This document shows, piece by piece, positions 9,806-21,675 of a DNA stretch of 64,000 bases. Position 1 is the first letter of the stretch. The number at the start of each line of letters is the position of its first letter. The notes under the pieces were generated by a model. That model had not been told where the DNA came from. It worked only from the letters and a program-made list of their open reading frames with translations, and searched no databases. Location of the stretch: NCBI GenBank assembly GCA_000697665.1, contig KL197709.1, positions 935,539-999,538 on the forward strand, written 5' to 3'. A program made the translations under genes and the position numbers. The stretch is from Jaapia argillacea MUCL 33604. Taxonomy: Eukaryota; Basidiomycota; Agaricomycetes; Jaapiales; Jaapiaceae.

Positions 9806-12800
9806 TTACGATCGCTGTGACGCCTGGAGAACAAGGATGCTAGCATTCGTTCCAGATCCAACCAAAGCAGCAGCAACATCGCCCAATGTCTTCCGCACCT
9901 CTGAACTAACTCCTCCCCCAATCGTAGTCATCAATTGGCGGTATTCCACATCATGCGACTCGGCAGCTAGTCGTCGAGAACGACCAACAGCGACAAGAAG
10001 ATTCTTAGAGCGAGATTCCCTTGCCGAAATATCGTACATCGTCCTCAAGGGATGCGCTGTGTTTTCCTGTTGAAAGGTGATGCGAGTGAGCGCATCCGTG
10101 ACTTCGGGTGCATGCACGGAGGATGGAGACGTGAAGCGTCCCCAGATGATGTTGTCGGCTGTATCGGATGCTAATCGGGTACTTGTGTCTCGTTGTCCGT
10201 AAACGGTATCAGGGGAAAGGGTCTGCGGGAGTAACATCGATAGTTAGCTGGTGCACAGGCTTGGTGGGTGATAAAATCTTACATTGATATGGCTCATAAT
10301 TGTCGACTGCAACGCATGGGATTTCTCATGCTCGATAGTATCAATGGGGGTGAGGTCTGTATGCTCTGTCTTCGCGATCCGGACAACTGTAGCACTGACG
10401 GCAGGATTCGAGCAAAGCTGCACGACGAAAGCGAGAGCCAGCCTGTCATCTGGTCCACCGAAGAATGGTAGCAAAATATGCTGACGACCAGACGAGTCCA
10501 GAGAATTCGAAGATCGATCGAGGAATAAAGCGATGTCGGCTGGTGTTTCCGCAAACACTTTCCTGACGAACTGCGTGTATACAACCGCGGAAGAGGGGTC
10601 GCGAGATGAACCTTTGCTGAATAGTCCTTCAAATGGATTGTAACTGGCGGTGGTAGATGGCCCAGCAGGAGCAGGCTCACTAACTGGACCAACATTTAGG
10701 GAAGGTGCAGTGCTCCAAGGGACGAGCACCATCTGCGAACCGTGATCTTGTACATGTTTCGTTACACTTGATGAATACTCGTCGAAGCTGACCACCGACA
10801 ACGCGGCTGATACAGCAAGGCGATTGAGGTAACCGAAAGTCCTGAACACCGACACAATGGGATCGCTATGGATAAGTGAATCGGCCTCCTGTGACTTGAG
10901 AACTGCGGACGTCCTGTTTGTCAGCTCGATTAACCGTAATGCGTCGATGGTGATTCTGTGAGAAGATAGAATCGGCGTATAAGGCAAGGTCGGAGGACCA
11001 GCAGGAGATTTTTGGTCTTCATCGGAGGTGGAGATAGAAGGCGTCAAGCTGGAAAAGGGGCGTTGCAACAACTGGGTGAGGGACATTGCAGCTGGTAGCT
11101 GATCGATCTTGTCCAACACGATGGCGAATTTCGTCCTCGTATCCTCTTCCGTTGCAGGTCGGCCCGCAGCTCCACTTCCTACCAATGGGTCCCGAGCGTT
11201 ACCTGCATGAGTCCGGTACTTCGCGGGGTATAGTAGAATGGTGAGGGGGGTCGTCATGAACGTAAGAATTAGGGCGTGCAGCACGAACATGGAGAACGTG
11301 CGGGTATCCAAGATGCCAGCTTGGAGACCGACATTGAGGACGATAAGCTCGACGAGTCTGTAAGATCAACCATTGGATTCAGATCCTCCGATAGTGGCAT
11401 GTAAATGGAACTCACCCTTTGCAACTCATCAAAGCACCAACAGCACCGGACTCCCTCAAGTTGAAGCCACACAGTTTTGCCGCGATGGAGCAACCAAGGA
11501 ACTTTGAGGAGAAGGCGACCACGCAGATCAAGATGGTGTAGCCCCACGTGATAGCATTGTCGAGCAAACCAAGGTTAGTGCGCAACCCAGAGTAGGCGAA
11601 GTACTGTTACCCTGGTCAAACAATCTTCGAGGAAAACGTTGAAAGTAGAACATACCAAAGGCAAAAACAGAATGGATACAACATCTTCCAACTTCTCAAC
11701 CAATGCAATAGCAAACCCATTATCATGAGGAATAATAAGGCCCGCAAGGAAACCACCTGAAAATACCAAGTCAACACCCTCAAACGACAACCGACTATCA
11801 CCTCCGCTTACCGAAGATGGGATGGACACCGATGATATCAGTGAAGAATGCCGAGAAAAACACAACCAATAGTGTAATTGTCATCATAAACGCCGTTGGT
11901 TGACCTGACTCTAAACTGCCCGTTCTTCTCGCCAAGTAGCGAAATCCCCTCTTCACCGGGATCAACAAGAAAATCACATATCCGACACTAGTGAGCAAAA
12001 CCCACAGCGCAGTCAACCCACTCGAAGCATTAACCAATGCCACCGTCAAGGCCAACAGAATCCAACCCACTATGTCGTTACCGACACCAGCGGAGAGGAC
12101 CAAGACGCCCACAGTGGTATCCAAGAGCTTGAGTTCCGTTAGGATACGGCAGAGCACAGGGAACGCCGTAATGCCGATTGCAACAGCTGTGAATAGAATG
12201 AAGTACCCAAAATTCACTTTCTCGTCAATGAACTCATGGTACAACGGAACAGCTAGGGCAGCTCCCAACCCAAGTGGCAACACGAGCCCGGCGATGGAGA
12301 TTGCAGCGGAAGCCTTCACGTTCTTCTTGATGAGTCGGACGTCGATCTCCAATCCTACTAGAAAGAGGAAGAGGACGAGACCGATTGTACTTGTCAGACT
12401 GAGCATTGGCATAGAAGCCGTCGGGAAGATCGTCGCTGTGAAATGGGGAATCCGACCCATGATCGAAGGCCCAAGAATGACACCCCCAATAACTTCAGCT
12501 ATGACTCGCGGTTGTCGTATGCGAGACAGGATTAGAGATAGGAGTTGGGTCATCCCGATGATGATTACTGAGCAACAGTGACATGAGTTTGCTAGGTTTC
12601 TATGCTCGATGAGACGAATACGCACCAACTTGGATAATCCATAGTTGAATAGGGTCGCTGGCGTTGTACACGGACGGATTAGAACCTGAAAAAATACCTG
12701 CCTGTACGTGTACGGACAAAGGTCAGAGGTACGCAACACTTGAAGTGTCCAGTGCCGACCTGCGCAGGAGCCGCTCGTTTGGCGACTGTTCCAGCAACAT

Positions 12801-12828
12801 CGAGAACCTGTTTCCCAAGGACACCCAT
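9806..12828 (-). CDS. KHA1: K+/H+ antiporter, CPA2 family (Kha1-like)
   Basis: Seven exons (12828-12760, 12701-12626, 12567-11812, 11756-11656, 11603-11416, 11357-10283, 10222-9806) sum to 894 codons, giving 893 residues, close to yeast Kha1. The protein should exchange K+ or Na+ for H+ across an endomembrane such as Golgi or vacuole. The N-terminal half is the Na+/H+ exchanger domain. Landmarks are RIRQPRVIAEVIGGVILGPS, the GLVLFLFLVGLEID helix and the ion-binding ASP pair region LSAGVGNDIVGWILLALTVA. About a dozen hydrophobic helices are visible. The C-terminal 400 residues are soluble, with two regulatory-looking repeats (LPYTPILSSHRITIDALRLI and QMVLVPWSTAP). Upstream codons stay open for about 23 triplets, so an extra 5' exon is possible. 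I chose ATG 12828 because it precedes a clean exon. Confidence 0.9.
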
Positions 12829-13309
12829 AGCGACGAGTGCTGCTGAGGCTACGCGGGTGATGGTAAGAGGCTGGTAGCACCGTTCATTGAATCTCGCTTG
12901 CTGTATTCATACTGCCGTCTAGCGGATGCATTTAGGGGCTTCCTTACCCCAGTTGGAATCGCAATTTCACAGTTCTCTCACAAGCTCCGAGCGCAATGGA
13001 TCATCCGCTCTCCTGTCAAACCATTTACTTCAGGCTTCAGCTAATGCGGCGATGCGCTCTTTACAAGGTCAAGTTCATTCCTATCACACCGGAAAGAAGT
13101 GTTCGACTTTCAAAATCGAGACAATCCCGAGGGACAAATGGCAATAGTGACGCAATCCTGTAAGAGCTATCGATGATCTCTGAGGGGGAGACGTGCAAAC
13201 GCGAACATGCTTGGCGTGTGGGCGCAGACAAGATTGGACTCGAGGTGTAATATGTCCGGACAACTGCGCAATAGCTCACAGTTTAGCAGCTGAATTGGAA
13301 GTCAGATAA
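12829..13309. other. Spacer between the KHA1-like and BUD31 genes
   Basis: About 480 bases holding the antiporter promoter side and the BUD31 3' end. A further small 5' exon of the antiporter gene could lie at its left edge. No independent gene is seen. Confidence 0.5.
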
Positions 13310-13984
13310 TCACGAGTCTGAGCTACACCCACGGCAACCTGACAGAGTGGTGCACTTAGTTGAACGGAACGGCCTGGTGAGATATGAGATGGGACTTGCC
13401 ACAATGGACACACTCAACAACCGTGCCAGCACGAAGTTGTGCCTTTGGAACACGACATACACATGTTGAGCCTTGGTAGTTCATATCCTGCGGAAGGAAA
13501 TGATGATGAGTCGATGAAATCACTCAGGTACATGGAACCCAGGTGCTTACTCTGCTCTGGATGCAACGCAGACAGCATAGTTTCTCGTACCCAGCTTTCT
13601 TCCATTTGGCAATGAGGCTAAACATGTAATTGTCAGTAATTGCAGGTAGGTTGTCTTGCCAAAGATGACTCACTTTGCGTCTGCGTATCCCTCCTTCAGA
13701 AGCCAGTCGTACAGTTCCCTACTGATGGCCTCTCGTTTATAGTAAAGTTCATAAATGTAACGCGACCGCGCATGGGATATCCTCATAATAGGCCACAAGG
13801 ACTCTGTCTTGCGCTTACCCTCGTGCGACTCGTTCTCCGCGTCCCGCATCTTCTTCGCGTAGTCATCGAGGATCTATGGGCAATCAGACACTAGAAGCGC
13901 GATGGATACGATATAACTCACAGACTCGACATCTTCAAATCCCTCTGGTGGTTTCTTTGTCCTCGTTGTCCGTATTTTTGGCAT
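13310..13984 (-). CDS. BUD31: Pre-mRNA splicing factor Bud31/G10
   Basis: Five exons (13984-13922, 13873-13674, 13617-13551, 13487-13400, 13338-13310) give 148 residues. The product is a zinc-binding component of the NineTeen/Prp19-related spliceosome and acts in the nucleus. The sequence is strongly family-like: [20 protein letters not shown] at the start, then [58 protein letters not shown] and VECVHCGCRGC. The zinc cysteines (CCLRC, CVC and CVHCGCRGC) are all present. The last intron (13399-13339) must start with GC instead of GT (G|GCAAGT..CTGTCAG). Reading through it replaces the conserved CRGC end with an unrelated tail and loses two cysteines, so the GC-AG splice is well supported. Confidence 0.95.
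13339..13399 (-). other. GC-AG intron in BUD31
   Basis: This 61-base intron begins GCAAGT and ends CTGTCAG, with AACTAAG as a plausible branch site. Removing it joins VHCG to CRGCSSDS and the stop, restoring the conserved zinc-binding C-terminus. The donor context G|GCAAGT is the standard form for GC donors. Confidence 0.85.
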
Positions 13985-14261
13985 CGTGGTCTGAGGTGGT
14001 GACGAAGGCGGGAGGTGAGCGTGGGGCGTGGGAAAGGCGCTCTTATATGGAACATGTGACGAACGCCAGGCAACGGGCCCTTCAAAGTTCGCACATCTCC
14101 CGCCCTTCAAAAGGTGTCCGTTTCCTTGTCACGAACTTTTATGTCGTGTTGACGCCGGAGTTTGGCTTTCCCATCGAAATCCCACCGTCTATCAGCATTA
14201 TATCTCCTGACTTCAACATTCTGACCACATCTCCTCTTATCACTGGACTTGAACGACTGTC

Positions 14262-16674
14262 ATGCCTGTGGTCGTTCCGATTCTACGTTTATCTCTGCTA
14301 TTCCTGAATGTCTATGAAACATTCAAGACAGTCAGGCTACCACCACCCTCTCGGCGCAATGGAGGGCGCCCCAGCATCCGCGCTATGACTCAGCGGAAAC
14401 GAGACATGAAAGGATGTCTTGCGGTTTGGATTGTTTGGGTATGTCTACGGATCTCTCAAATCGGTAGTGAAGCTAAGTGATCCCGGAAAGTGTTGCTTTG
14501 CACTGTACGAAAGGACGCTGGATGGTATCGTGTGCATATTTGTGCCATTTTACAACGAGATTAAGTCTGTGGTTCTCCTTTTCATGTTGCTTACTCGAGC
14601 AAGAGTGCGTCTTTATTGCCTCCGCTTGTCTCGGAGAATGATCAGCTTATCGTCACTTTGTTCTTCATAGGGAGCAGAACCAATTTATCTTCATGTGCTG
14701 AGGCCCATTATCAAACCTCATGTCATCCTCCTCGATTCTCTTCTTGAAGTCATCGCCTCTCTTGGAGACTTCCTCTTGCTGCTTGTCTCAGTCGTTGTCG
14801 AGCCCATCACATCATGGTACCATCGATCGCCCGCATCACATCTCGACGAATCATCTCGCTCGGAAAGTAGCGACTCTATCCAAGGGTACGATATGGGAGA
14901 TGCTGTCACCCCGTCTAGTGGATCCTCGATTTCGATGGTCGGAAACGGTCAAGCGCAATCGCAAACTCCCGGGCATCCGAACGTCAACTGGAATGCTACT
15001 CATCCGCCGGTGAATGGTTTTATTGCCGGGAGAAGCGTCGCACCTTCGTCCAACTCCGATGGGGACCATAGACAATATGCATCCAGAAGCCATTCCGCAA
15101 CGGCATCCGGATACGAGATCTGGCATCCGCCAGCATCTTCATTCGAGGACCCTCCAGATCCAGGTTCCCACCTCGGTGCTGTGGGGGTGTCTTCGGAGGG
15201 GCAAGTTCAAGTATCTTCTTCAACTTCGGAGCCTAGTCAAATTGCTACGGATGTTCAACAACCCCGCTTTGTCGACGAATGGCGACAATATCCCGCATTC
15301 CCGTCGGCATATCCACCGACACCCCTCCCCGCAAACGCTCATCTCCCAAGTTCTCGCCCACAATCTGTAGTGGCTATCCAGGAAGATCCCGAATGGCGGC
15401 AATATCTTCCCTTCCCATCTGCGTACCCAGCTACACCGGCGTCTGTACCGTCGAAATTGCCGAGACACGCTCCCAGTCATGCAGATATAGTCGAAGAAGC
15501 CTCGGATGACACCTCGGAGTCATCTGCAGAAGGAGTCCAGCAGGGTTTTGATTTGTCGCTCCGGCAACCTCAGAAAGATTTGAAACCCAGTTCTGAGGGT
15601 GGCTTGGGCGACGAGATTGATTTCTTTGGGGTTTCGAATGCGAAGACTAAGGATGGGGACAGTATGGTGGTGGATGATGAAGATAGTAGCAGCTCTTACG
15701 AGGATGACGGTGATGAAGAAGATGAGGACGATTTTGATGTTACTCTACGAACCCCTCGTCGGCCACCTCCTCGACGGAGATCAACGGCGAGACAATCTGA
15801 TTTTCATAAAGGAAGTGCCACTAGCGACGGCCATTTCGACGAAGCCGATGCTATCCTTCCCACACCGCGACCGCTTCGAATCCTCTCTACGCTTCTCCCA
15901 CCAGGTTTGATTTCAAGGTCGGACACTGGGGCGACGAGGCGCACGTCCACCTCAGCAGGATTGTCGACCGACCATCATGGCTCGTCCTTAAGAACGACCA
16001 GCACCAACTCCCATTTATCCGAGTTTGAACAGGAGTCAACTATGGATGATGAAGTATACACCTCTACTTCTGCATCGGAAGCATCGAGGAGTCGAAAGAG
16101 ACCACACTCCGCGACCGTTACCCAGAAACCGGAGCAGCTCATTACCCGCGCAGGCAATGCGAAAAGCAAAGCTCGAACCTTGGACCGCCAGCAAGCGCCT
16201 GCTACTCTCGCGTCGAGAAGGGGTATCTCTCGCCCTGAGCGCCCCACCACCACAAAGGAGTCTCGCAACGACCTGAGCCGAGCCAGGCCATTACGACAGA
16301 TTGATGTGTCTGATTCTGGGGACGCCAGTAATTCCGTGTCTCAGGGAATTAAACGAAGGAAGGTTGCAGGTGAACTGGGGCAGGTACATTCGCAGACGAA
16401 CATGGCGACTCGAAATGCCCGTGCTTTTCGTACTCGTTTTACAGCGGGACAAAAACCTGCCGTCGCGCCTAGCAAGGATAAAGCTGATGGAGTTGCGCCC
16501 ACATTGCCAGCCCCTGCACGTCCTCGTCGCGAGTTGCGGTCAACTGGGAAAGGAAAGGCTGCGCCAGGGCACACTATCGCATCCTCGCAGGGTGGCAGCT
16601 TGAGCATCGCCTCCACAGATGGTTCTGATGGCTCTGCGCGGTTGAGGGAAAAGGCGCTGGAGGTTAGGATTTGA
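14262..16674 (+). CDS. TB2/DP1/HVA22 (Yop1/REEP-like) protein with a long disordered tail
   Basis: Three exons (14262-14438, 14491-14604, 14671-16674) give 764 residues. The first 150 or so match the TB2/DP1 domain that shapes tubular ER. The evidence is ETFKTVR near the start, a first hydrophobic pair ending GCLAVWIVW, then CCFALYERTLDGIVCIFVPF, YNEIKSVVLLFMLLTRARGA and EPIYLHVLRPIIKPH. A further hydrophobic stretch follows (LGDFLLLLVSVVVEPI). The remaining 600 residues are low-complexity and Ser/Pro-rich, with two near-repeats (EWRQYPAFPSAYPPTP and EWRQYLPFPSAYPATP), an acidic run (about 15690-15740) and late basic patches (KRRK, PRRELRSTGKGK). Ordinary Yop1/REEP proteins are 170-250 residues, so this is an expanded form. 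Anchoring something to ER tubules is a reasonable inference. Confidence 0.85.
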
Positions 16675-17431
16675 TGTTTGGCGCTGGGTTTATGGCCTCA
16701 TAATGCATTCTAAATTTCGTCCTCTGCTCTCAGACCATCATTCATTGCGGACCCTCCTTTGTCGTCAGACATGGACACATTTCAGGCACGCATCCACATA
16801 TCTGCACTACAATTATCTCCAGTTTTATATACTTTGAGCTCTCCGGGAACTACTGGTCATGTATCCCATCGTGGTGGATAATATTACCCTGCATCACCTA
16901 CAAGATTCCCTGCGACTACATGATGTGGGTAGTGGGGGATTGAAATCGGACCGAAGTGATTTGAGGAGTCCCACGGGCCACGTTGCATGCTGAGTTGGAC
17001 GATTTTGACCTACTTACCATCACGAGCACAAGAGCTGCCTCCACGCCCCCTCATCCCTTATTGTCTTCAGCCATTTTGGCACTCGCTTCCTGATGAACTT
17101 TTCTTGGATAACGTCGCTGGGTCCTGAATATTTCCAAGGAGGGAGGGGTTACTGTGGTCGCCGGCTCCCACCTCGTCCGGAAACTTTAGTTGGGAAAACG
17201 CCTGGTTTTCAAGTTTTGCTCCGAATTCTTATCCAATGAAGGACCTATGTCCCGAATAGCGTTCCGTCTGGCAGTGGCATGAGTTCGGGGAATAGACGCA
17301 TCCCGTGCGCGATCTTTTCAGCCCCATTCCCGGTGGTCGGCGTACCGGAATCGGAGTACAATGGGGCCCTACAATGACCACTGCTTGTTATCGGCCCCGT
17401 GATATATGTATCATCGGCAGTTGAATGTTGA
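16675..17431. other. Intergenic region after the TB2/DP1 gene
   Basis: About 750 bases with few long frames. I see no gene, RNA or clear repeat. It presumably contains the 3' end of the TB2/DP1 gene and promoter sequence for what follows. Confidence 0.6.
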
Positions 17432-17827
17432 ATGTTGGACGTCGAATCACTTCCCGCAAGCTGTTTAGGGACTCCTCTCTATGTTCACATTCTGACAATC
17501 CGAGGTTCCGAAGTCCCTGGATCTATCCTGATTAGATTGATCAAACGGAACGTAAGTCTAGATTTCTCTCTGAGTGCAGAACCACTCATCGTTGACACAG
17601 GCTGTGCTCCCTCGTCTTCAGCACTGCCTCTACCTCGTGTTGGAGGACGAGAGCCGTTTCGGTCTGTGGGTTTACCCCCTGAGATTCTTCTCCATACAAA
17701 AAGTGATGGTATCGATCGTTTTGAAGTCAATGATGCGTCATTGGCTCTCAGGCGCTCGCTTGCCTACGCCAACCTGGACAAAATTTTAAGTTCTGCCCAT
17801 CCTGGAGAGTCTGTGCTCTTGCAATAA
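17432..17827 (+). CDS. Doubtful small hypothetical gene
   Basis: An open frame of 131 codons starts at an ATG. A canonical intron (GTAAGT..TTGACACAG, about 17552-17600) could be removed. Splicing it gives a different, also open, downstream reading of about 100 residues (LYLVLEDESRFGLWVYPLRF). Both readings are plausible and neither resembles a family I know. It lies alone between well-supported genes, so it may be a young gene, a relic or noise. Confidence 0.25.
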   Translation: MLDVESLPASCLGTPLYVHILTIRGSEVPGSILIRLIKRNVSLDFSLSAEPLIVDTGCAPSSSALPLPRVGGREPFRSVGLPPEILLHTKSDGIDRFEVNDASLALRRSLAYANLDKILSSAHPGESVLLQ

Positions 17828-18002
17828 AGGCTTTCTGGATTTCTACGCCCCGACCACGTTGAAGACGCACTTTACATTGTGTGTCCACTCAACTACTCCT
17901 CATAAGCCGATCGTATGGGCCTGGTATCAATTGCTCTCCCCTTCGCTGCTCCATCGGTGATACTCGCCTCCGTCATCCTATATACGCTTGCACAATATTC
18001 GC

Positions 18003-19334
18003 ATGCCAAAAGATAAGAGCAAGAAGACACCGCGGCGTAAAAGCCTTCATCGTCCCTTAAAAGGGACTGATGGGATTCCTCAAGGAATGGTGAGTCAACT
18101 TTCTTGTCTTCCTCAATCACGAGAACCGACCTCTGCATTTTAGATCCCTCATAATGGAAAACGTCTTTTCGGAAAGTTGACGCCAGATCACCTCTCACGA
18201 CCAACCCGACGAGATCCGTCCCATCGAGGAGTATTCCCTGTGATTAGAGCCTCGGCATCCAACCCGTCCGGCCACGACTTTCCGTCGATCGACGAAGGAG
18301 AAGGGATTGGTGGGGAGTCCTTCGAGACGCTAGCCATCGCTGAGCCACTGGACACGGATGATCAAGTTGCATCAGTGATCATTCCTTCTCCAAAGGGGGG
18401 CCAAGGGATTCGGAGGCGGGAACGATTAGATTGGCGAGGGCGGATCGGGGGGTCAGAGAAGTATAAAGAAGAGGACGCAGAATTGAGTTCAGTACTGTCT
18501 GCCTCCGCCTTCCCCAAATCTGAACTGCTCCAGAATGCCCTTCACCTCCCCCACTATAGTCTGAGTGCGAACCCTGCCCCATCTTATGCGACAGAGGGCG
18601 CACCCCATGACTTCGAGCACTTCCGGGAAGAAGTTCATAACGATGTACGCTCTCCCACTCAGGCGCATTCACGGAGTAATACATTGTTCGACGAATATTC
18701 CTTCGCGTTCCCCACCATCGATTCACAAGCCTCCTCTTCGACTCAGATGCAGCCTTTCCCTCTCGATCGACTGGGTCCATTCAATAGGGATGACGACACA
18801 CTCGAAGGTCTTTACACCACAGAGTCAGCCCCTAGATCCAGCTATCAGTTGGGTGCCTCGATAATGACGAGAGACGCAATTTCTCACCCTTGCGCGAATT
18901 CGGGTCCAGGTCGACCATTTCAACCATTTCAGGTTCAACCATCCTCCCAGACACCTCGCTCATCGCACCTATTATCATACTCGACAGAGCTCAACGACTT
19001 GTTATCTCATCTATCTGGCTCCAATCCCCCATTCGATATTAACTCTCAGTTTTCCTCTTCGATACGACCATCTTCGGCTGTCCACATGGCCAATCTGCGC
19101 GCTTTCACAGAACCGAGCTTGCACAGCACCGCGTCCACGTCTCTTTTCTTCCGTCCCGATCGACATCTCTCCTCATCCTCGATGGTATCTCCGTATTCCC
19201 TGGCGTTTCCGGATACTTTCGAGGATGTCGACGATGGATCTTACCGTTTCAGTATGGACCCCTCACAACCAGAGTACTTCGCCCCGCGCTCACTTTCTTC
19301 GGAGCTTGACGCTCATTGGACTGGTCCAAGATGA
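18003..19334 (+). CDS. Low-complexity hypothetical protein, first of two related genes
   Basis: Two exons (18003-18089 and 18144-19334, intron 54 bases) give 425 residues. Exon 1 is short and basic (MPKDKSKKTPRRKSLHRPLK, then GTDGIPQGM) and could act as a nuclear localisation signal. Exon 2 is rich in S, P, F and D, with short aromatic motifs (SFAFPTID, PPFDINSQFSSS, YRFSMDPSQPEYFAP) that look like linear interaction motifs in a disordered chain. The next gene has the same exon plan: a short basic first exon ending in an ATG codon at the splice, followed by one long exon. A decayed copy of the C-terminal part sits near 60.7-61.0 kb. I do not recognise a domain. Its function is unknown. Confidence 0.75.
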
Positions 19335-19984
19335 CACCCAAAGTAACGTGCCAGAGCATCGAATTATCATGGACTTCCATGGAATATGTATCGTTCATTT
19401 ATTCTTCGTTCGTGATCCCTTAGCCGAACTTCTCCCCGCGCCGCTGTGCAGTGTGGACAGCCAGAGCACGTTTTGATATCTTCTTCGCCCTCCTTACAAT
19501 CTCACTCGCTTTTGCCAATATAATGCTCATCCTGGCAATGATTCATTTGATTCAGCGATTCAGATGCCAACACGCTAGTCGTCAGTGGTAGATGGAAACA
19601 GCCCGAGGACGAAGAACCACTGGCAACTTAAGGGACAGGAACCAATTAGAAAGTAGACATAGGGTTTCATGCACACGCCCGTTCTTCGTTTCGAGGAAAT
19701 ATAAAGTTCAACCCCGCCTCATTCTCAGGCTTTGTTTCTGTCCGCTCCAGTGGTCAATTATGATCGCCATAATAATTGCCGGGTTTCACTGCTGTTGCTC
19801 TCCACATCACTGTATTTGACAACGTCGCGCAATGCCTAGAGTTGTCCCAGTGAATGGCGGTGCCACTCCCGTTGACAATTGTCTGGATATCCCGAGGTGT
19901 GATTCGATGTCGGAATACTGGAGGCGATGGATGTCTTTGTGAGGATAAAGGTTGAGTGGGTTTCTCCGTGAGGTCGTAAGGATC
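19335..19984. other. Intergenic region between the two related genes
   Basis: About 650 bases without a supported gene. A TATA-like AAATATAAAG lies near 19698-19707, about 280 bases upstream of the next gene's ATG, which is rather far to assign with confidence. Confidence 0.5.
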
Positions 19985-21202
19985 ATGCCCTCTCTACCCA
20001 TGTTAAACAATCCTCGCGGGCGCCCCAGAATTCACAGGCGCCTCGGTGGAGTAGAGGGCATGACCCCAGCAGCTCCTCCAGTCCGGGAGGAAATGGTGAG
20101 CAGCCTCAACTTCTGTAACATCGTTCCCGAGGTTTGTTATTGACGAATCTCTATTGAATAGCATAATTGGGATGTAGTGGCTCGCCCATCGACGCGGCCG
20201 GAGGAGGGAAAGTTTGACCGGATTAATTTGCGGAGGGAAACTAACTGGTGCGGGCGACGTTCCACAATTCGCACCAGGCGTCCCGCAACTCCTGCAATCT
20301 TGAACCATGATTCAAACCTTGACTCGGCGTTCTTTCGGTCGGGGGAGCATCTGGTTATGGAGCCGACAGTCATCGATTTCCTCCATGACAGACTAGAACG
20401 GATCCTAGCCTGGAGGGATGGTGTTTACCCGAGCTTGCGTATTCCGAGGGGTCGGAAGGACGACAATACCTCCTCCACATCGGAGGCATTTTCATCTCGA
20501 ATCCCCGACGACGACGATGTGGAACAGTATCCAAGTCCATCACCGTACTCCTCATCACAATTCGTCAAACGCCGAGTTCGCTCCTTTCGCAATGAGGTGG
20601 AAGTTGCGTCTGGGATTTCGGCCTTGAGTTCCTTCGACGTTCCGGGAGACGGAGGGGCCTTCGGAACTTGGATCTGGGATTTTTCCTTCAGCGACGAAGG
20701 GAATACAAGACGTGACGTGCCGCCTGAGCTGCCTCTCACAGAAGCATATCACTCGTTGTCGTCCATTGTCGCCTCCACGGGAAGCTGTTTTCCGGAGTTA
20801 GGTGACACCACCTCGACCCGGTTGCTATCGCACGTACCTATTCCTCATTCAGGAGGAGTTGGTCCGCTGCAAGGTTGGAAGACTCCACATAGTGGAATCC
20901 CGACAGTCTTGGAGGGCATCGTGCCAAGTGTGCCCTGCATGTCCACTCGTGCACACTTCTCCTCTCCCATGGTTCCTGAGATGCCGGAGCGGGAGGGAAC
21001 ACCACTATGTGGGTCCGATGTTGTTCACACGACACATACCGTCGCTGCACGGTGTATCCAAGAACCGATAGCTGACCTAGCGGCGTCGATGAGCATAGCC
21101 CAGGTCCAGTTCACCCATCCTCACCATGATCCACATCATAACCAGCCCCTTTCCATCTCTCGTTATTCTTCACTCGCCGGGGCCCTGGACACCCGTCCTT
21201 GA
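19985..21202 (+). CDS. Low-complexity hypothetical protein, second of two related genes
   Basis: Two exons (19985-20095 and 20162-21202, intron 66 bases) give 383 residues. An in-frame ATG at 19952 could extend the start by 11 residues. Exon 1 is basic (NNPRGRPRIHRRLGGVEGM) and ends with an ATG codon at the splice, as in the gene upstream. Exon 2 begins HNWDVVARPSTRPEEGKF and carries acidic/aromatic patches (GAFGTWIWDFSFSDEG) in a Ser/Pro-rich chain. A His-rich end follows (FTHPHHDPHHNQPLS). The exon plan and the exon 1 similarity suggest an old tandem duplication, although exon 2 has diverged almost completely. No domain is recognised. The basic N-terminus plus acidic-aromatic patches would fit a nuclear regulator, which is inference only. 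Confidence 0.7.
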
Positions 21203-21675
21203 TGCACCTCAGTCTTTCCTTCCAAACTTCAACCGAATCAATAATAATATTTGAGCTCTTGACTCAACGTATTCTACATCGTATCACCACTTCACGGCGA
21301 TTCTGCTCGCCCACTCTCATTTCTCTATTGACCCTCAGTAGAAAAGTCCACCCAAGTCGTGGAAAAGTCGCTGGTCTCCACTTGGTCGGAGATAGTCATG
21401 CACATAGCATATCAGGTAGTAATGAGGTATCATCTATATTCCTAATCATACATTACCAGACTCAACATCCTCTCGGAAGGATGGATGGTTGCTTCCCAGA
21501 ATGTCGAAGGGGAGTTTGAGAATGTCATAGTTGATAGTTGTACATCGACGCGCTAATCGAAGTCTCCATTTTCACGTCCTCCTGAAGAGAATTTGTGTTC
21601 CAAGGTCAGGGTGTATGGCAGGGTGTAAGATACTAAGTGAAAAGCGCTGTCCGCATGTAGACGATACTAAGACCC
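21203..21675. other. Convergent spacer before SWC4
   Basis: About 470 bases between the rightward low-complexity gene and the leftward SWC4 gene. No coding signal is seen; it probably holds two 3' ends. Confidence 0.6.
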
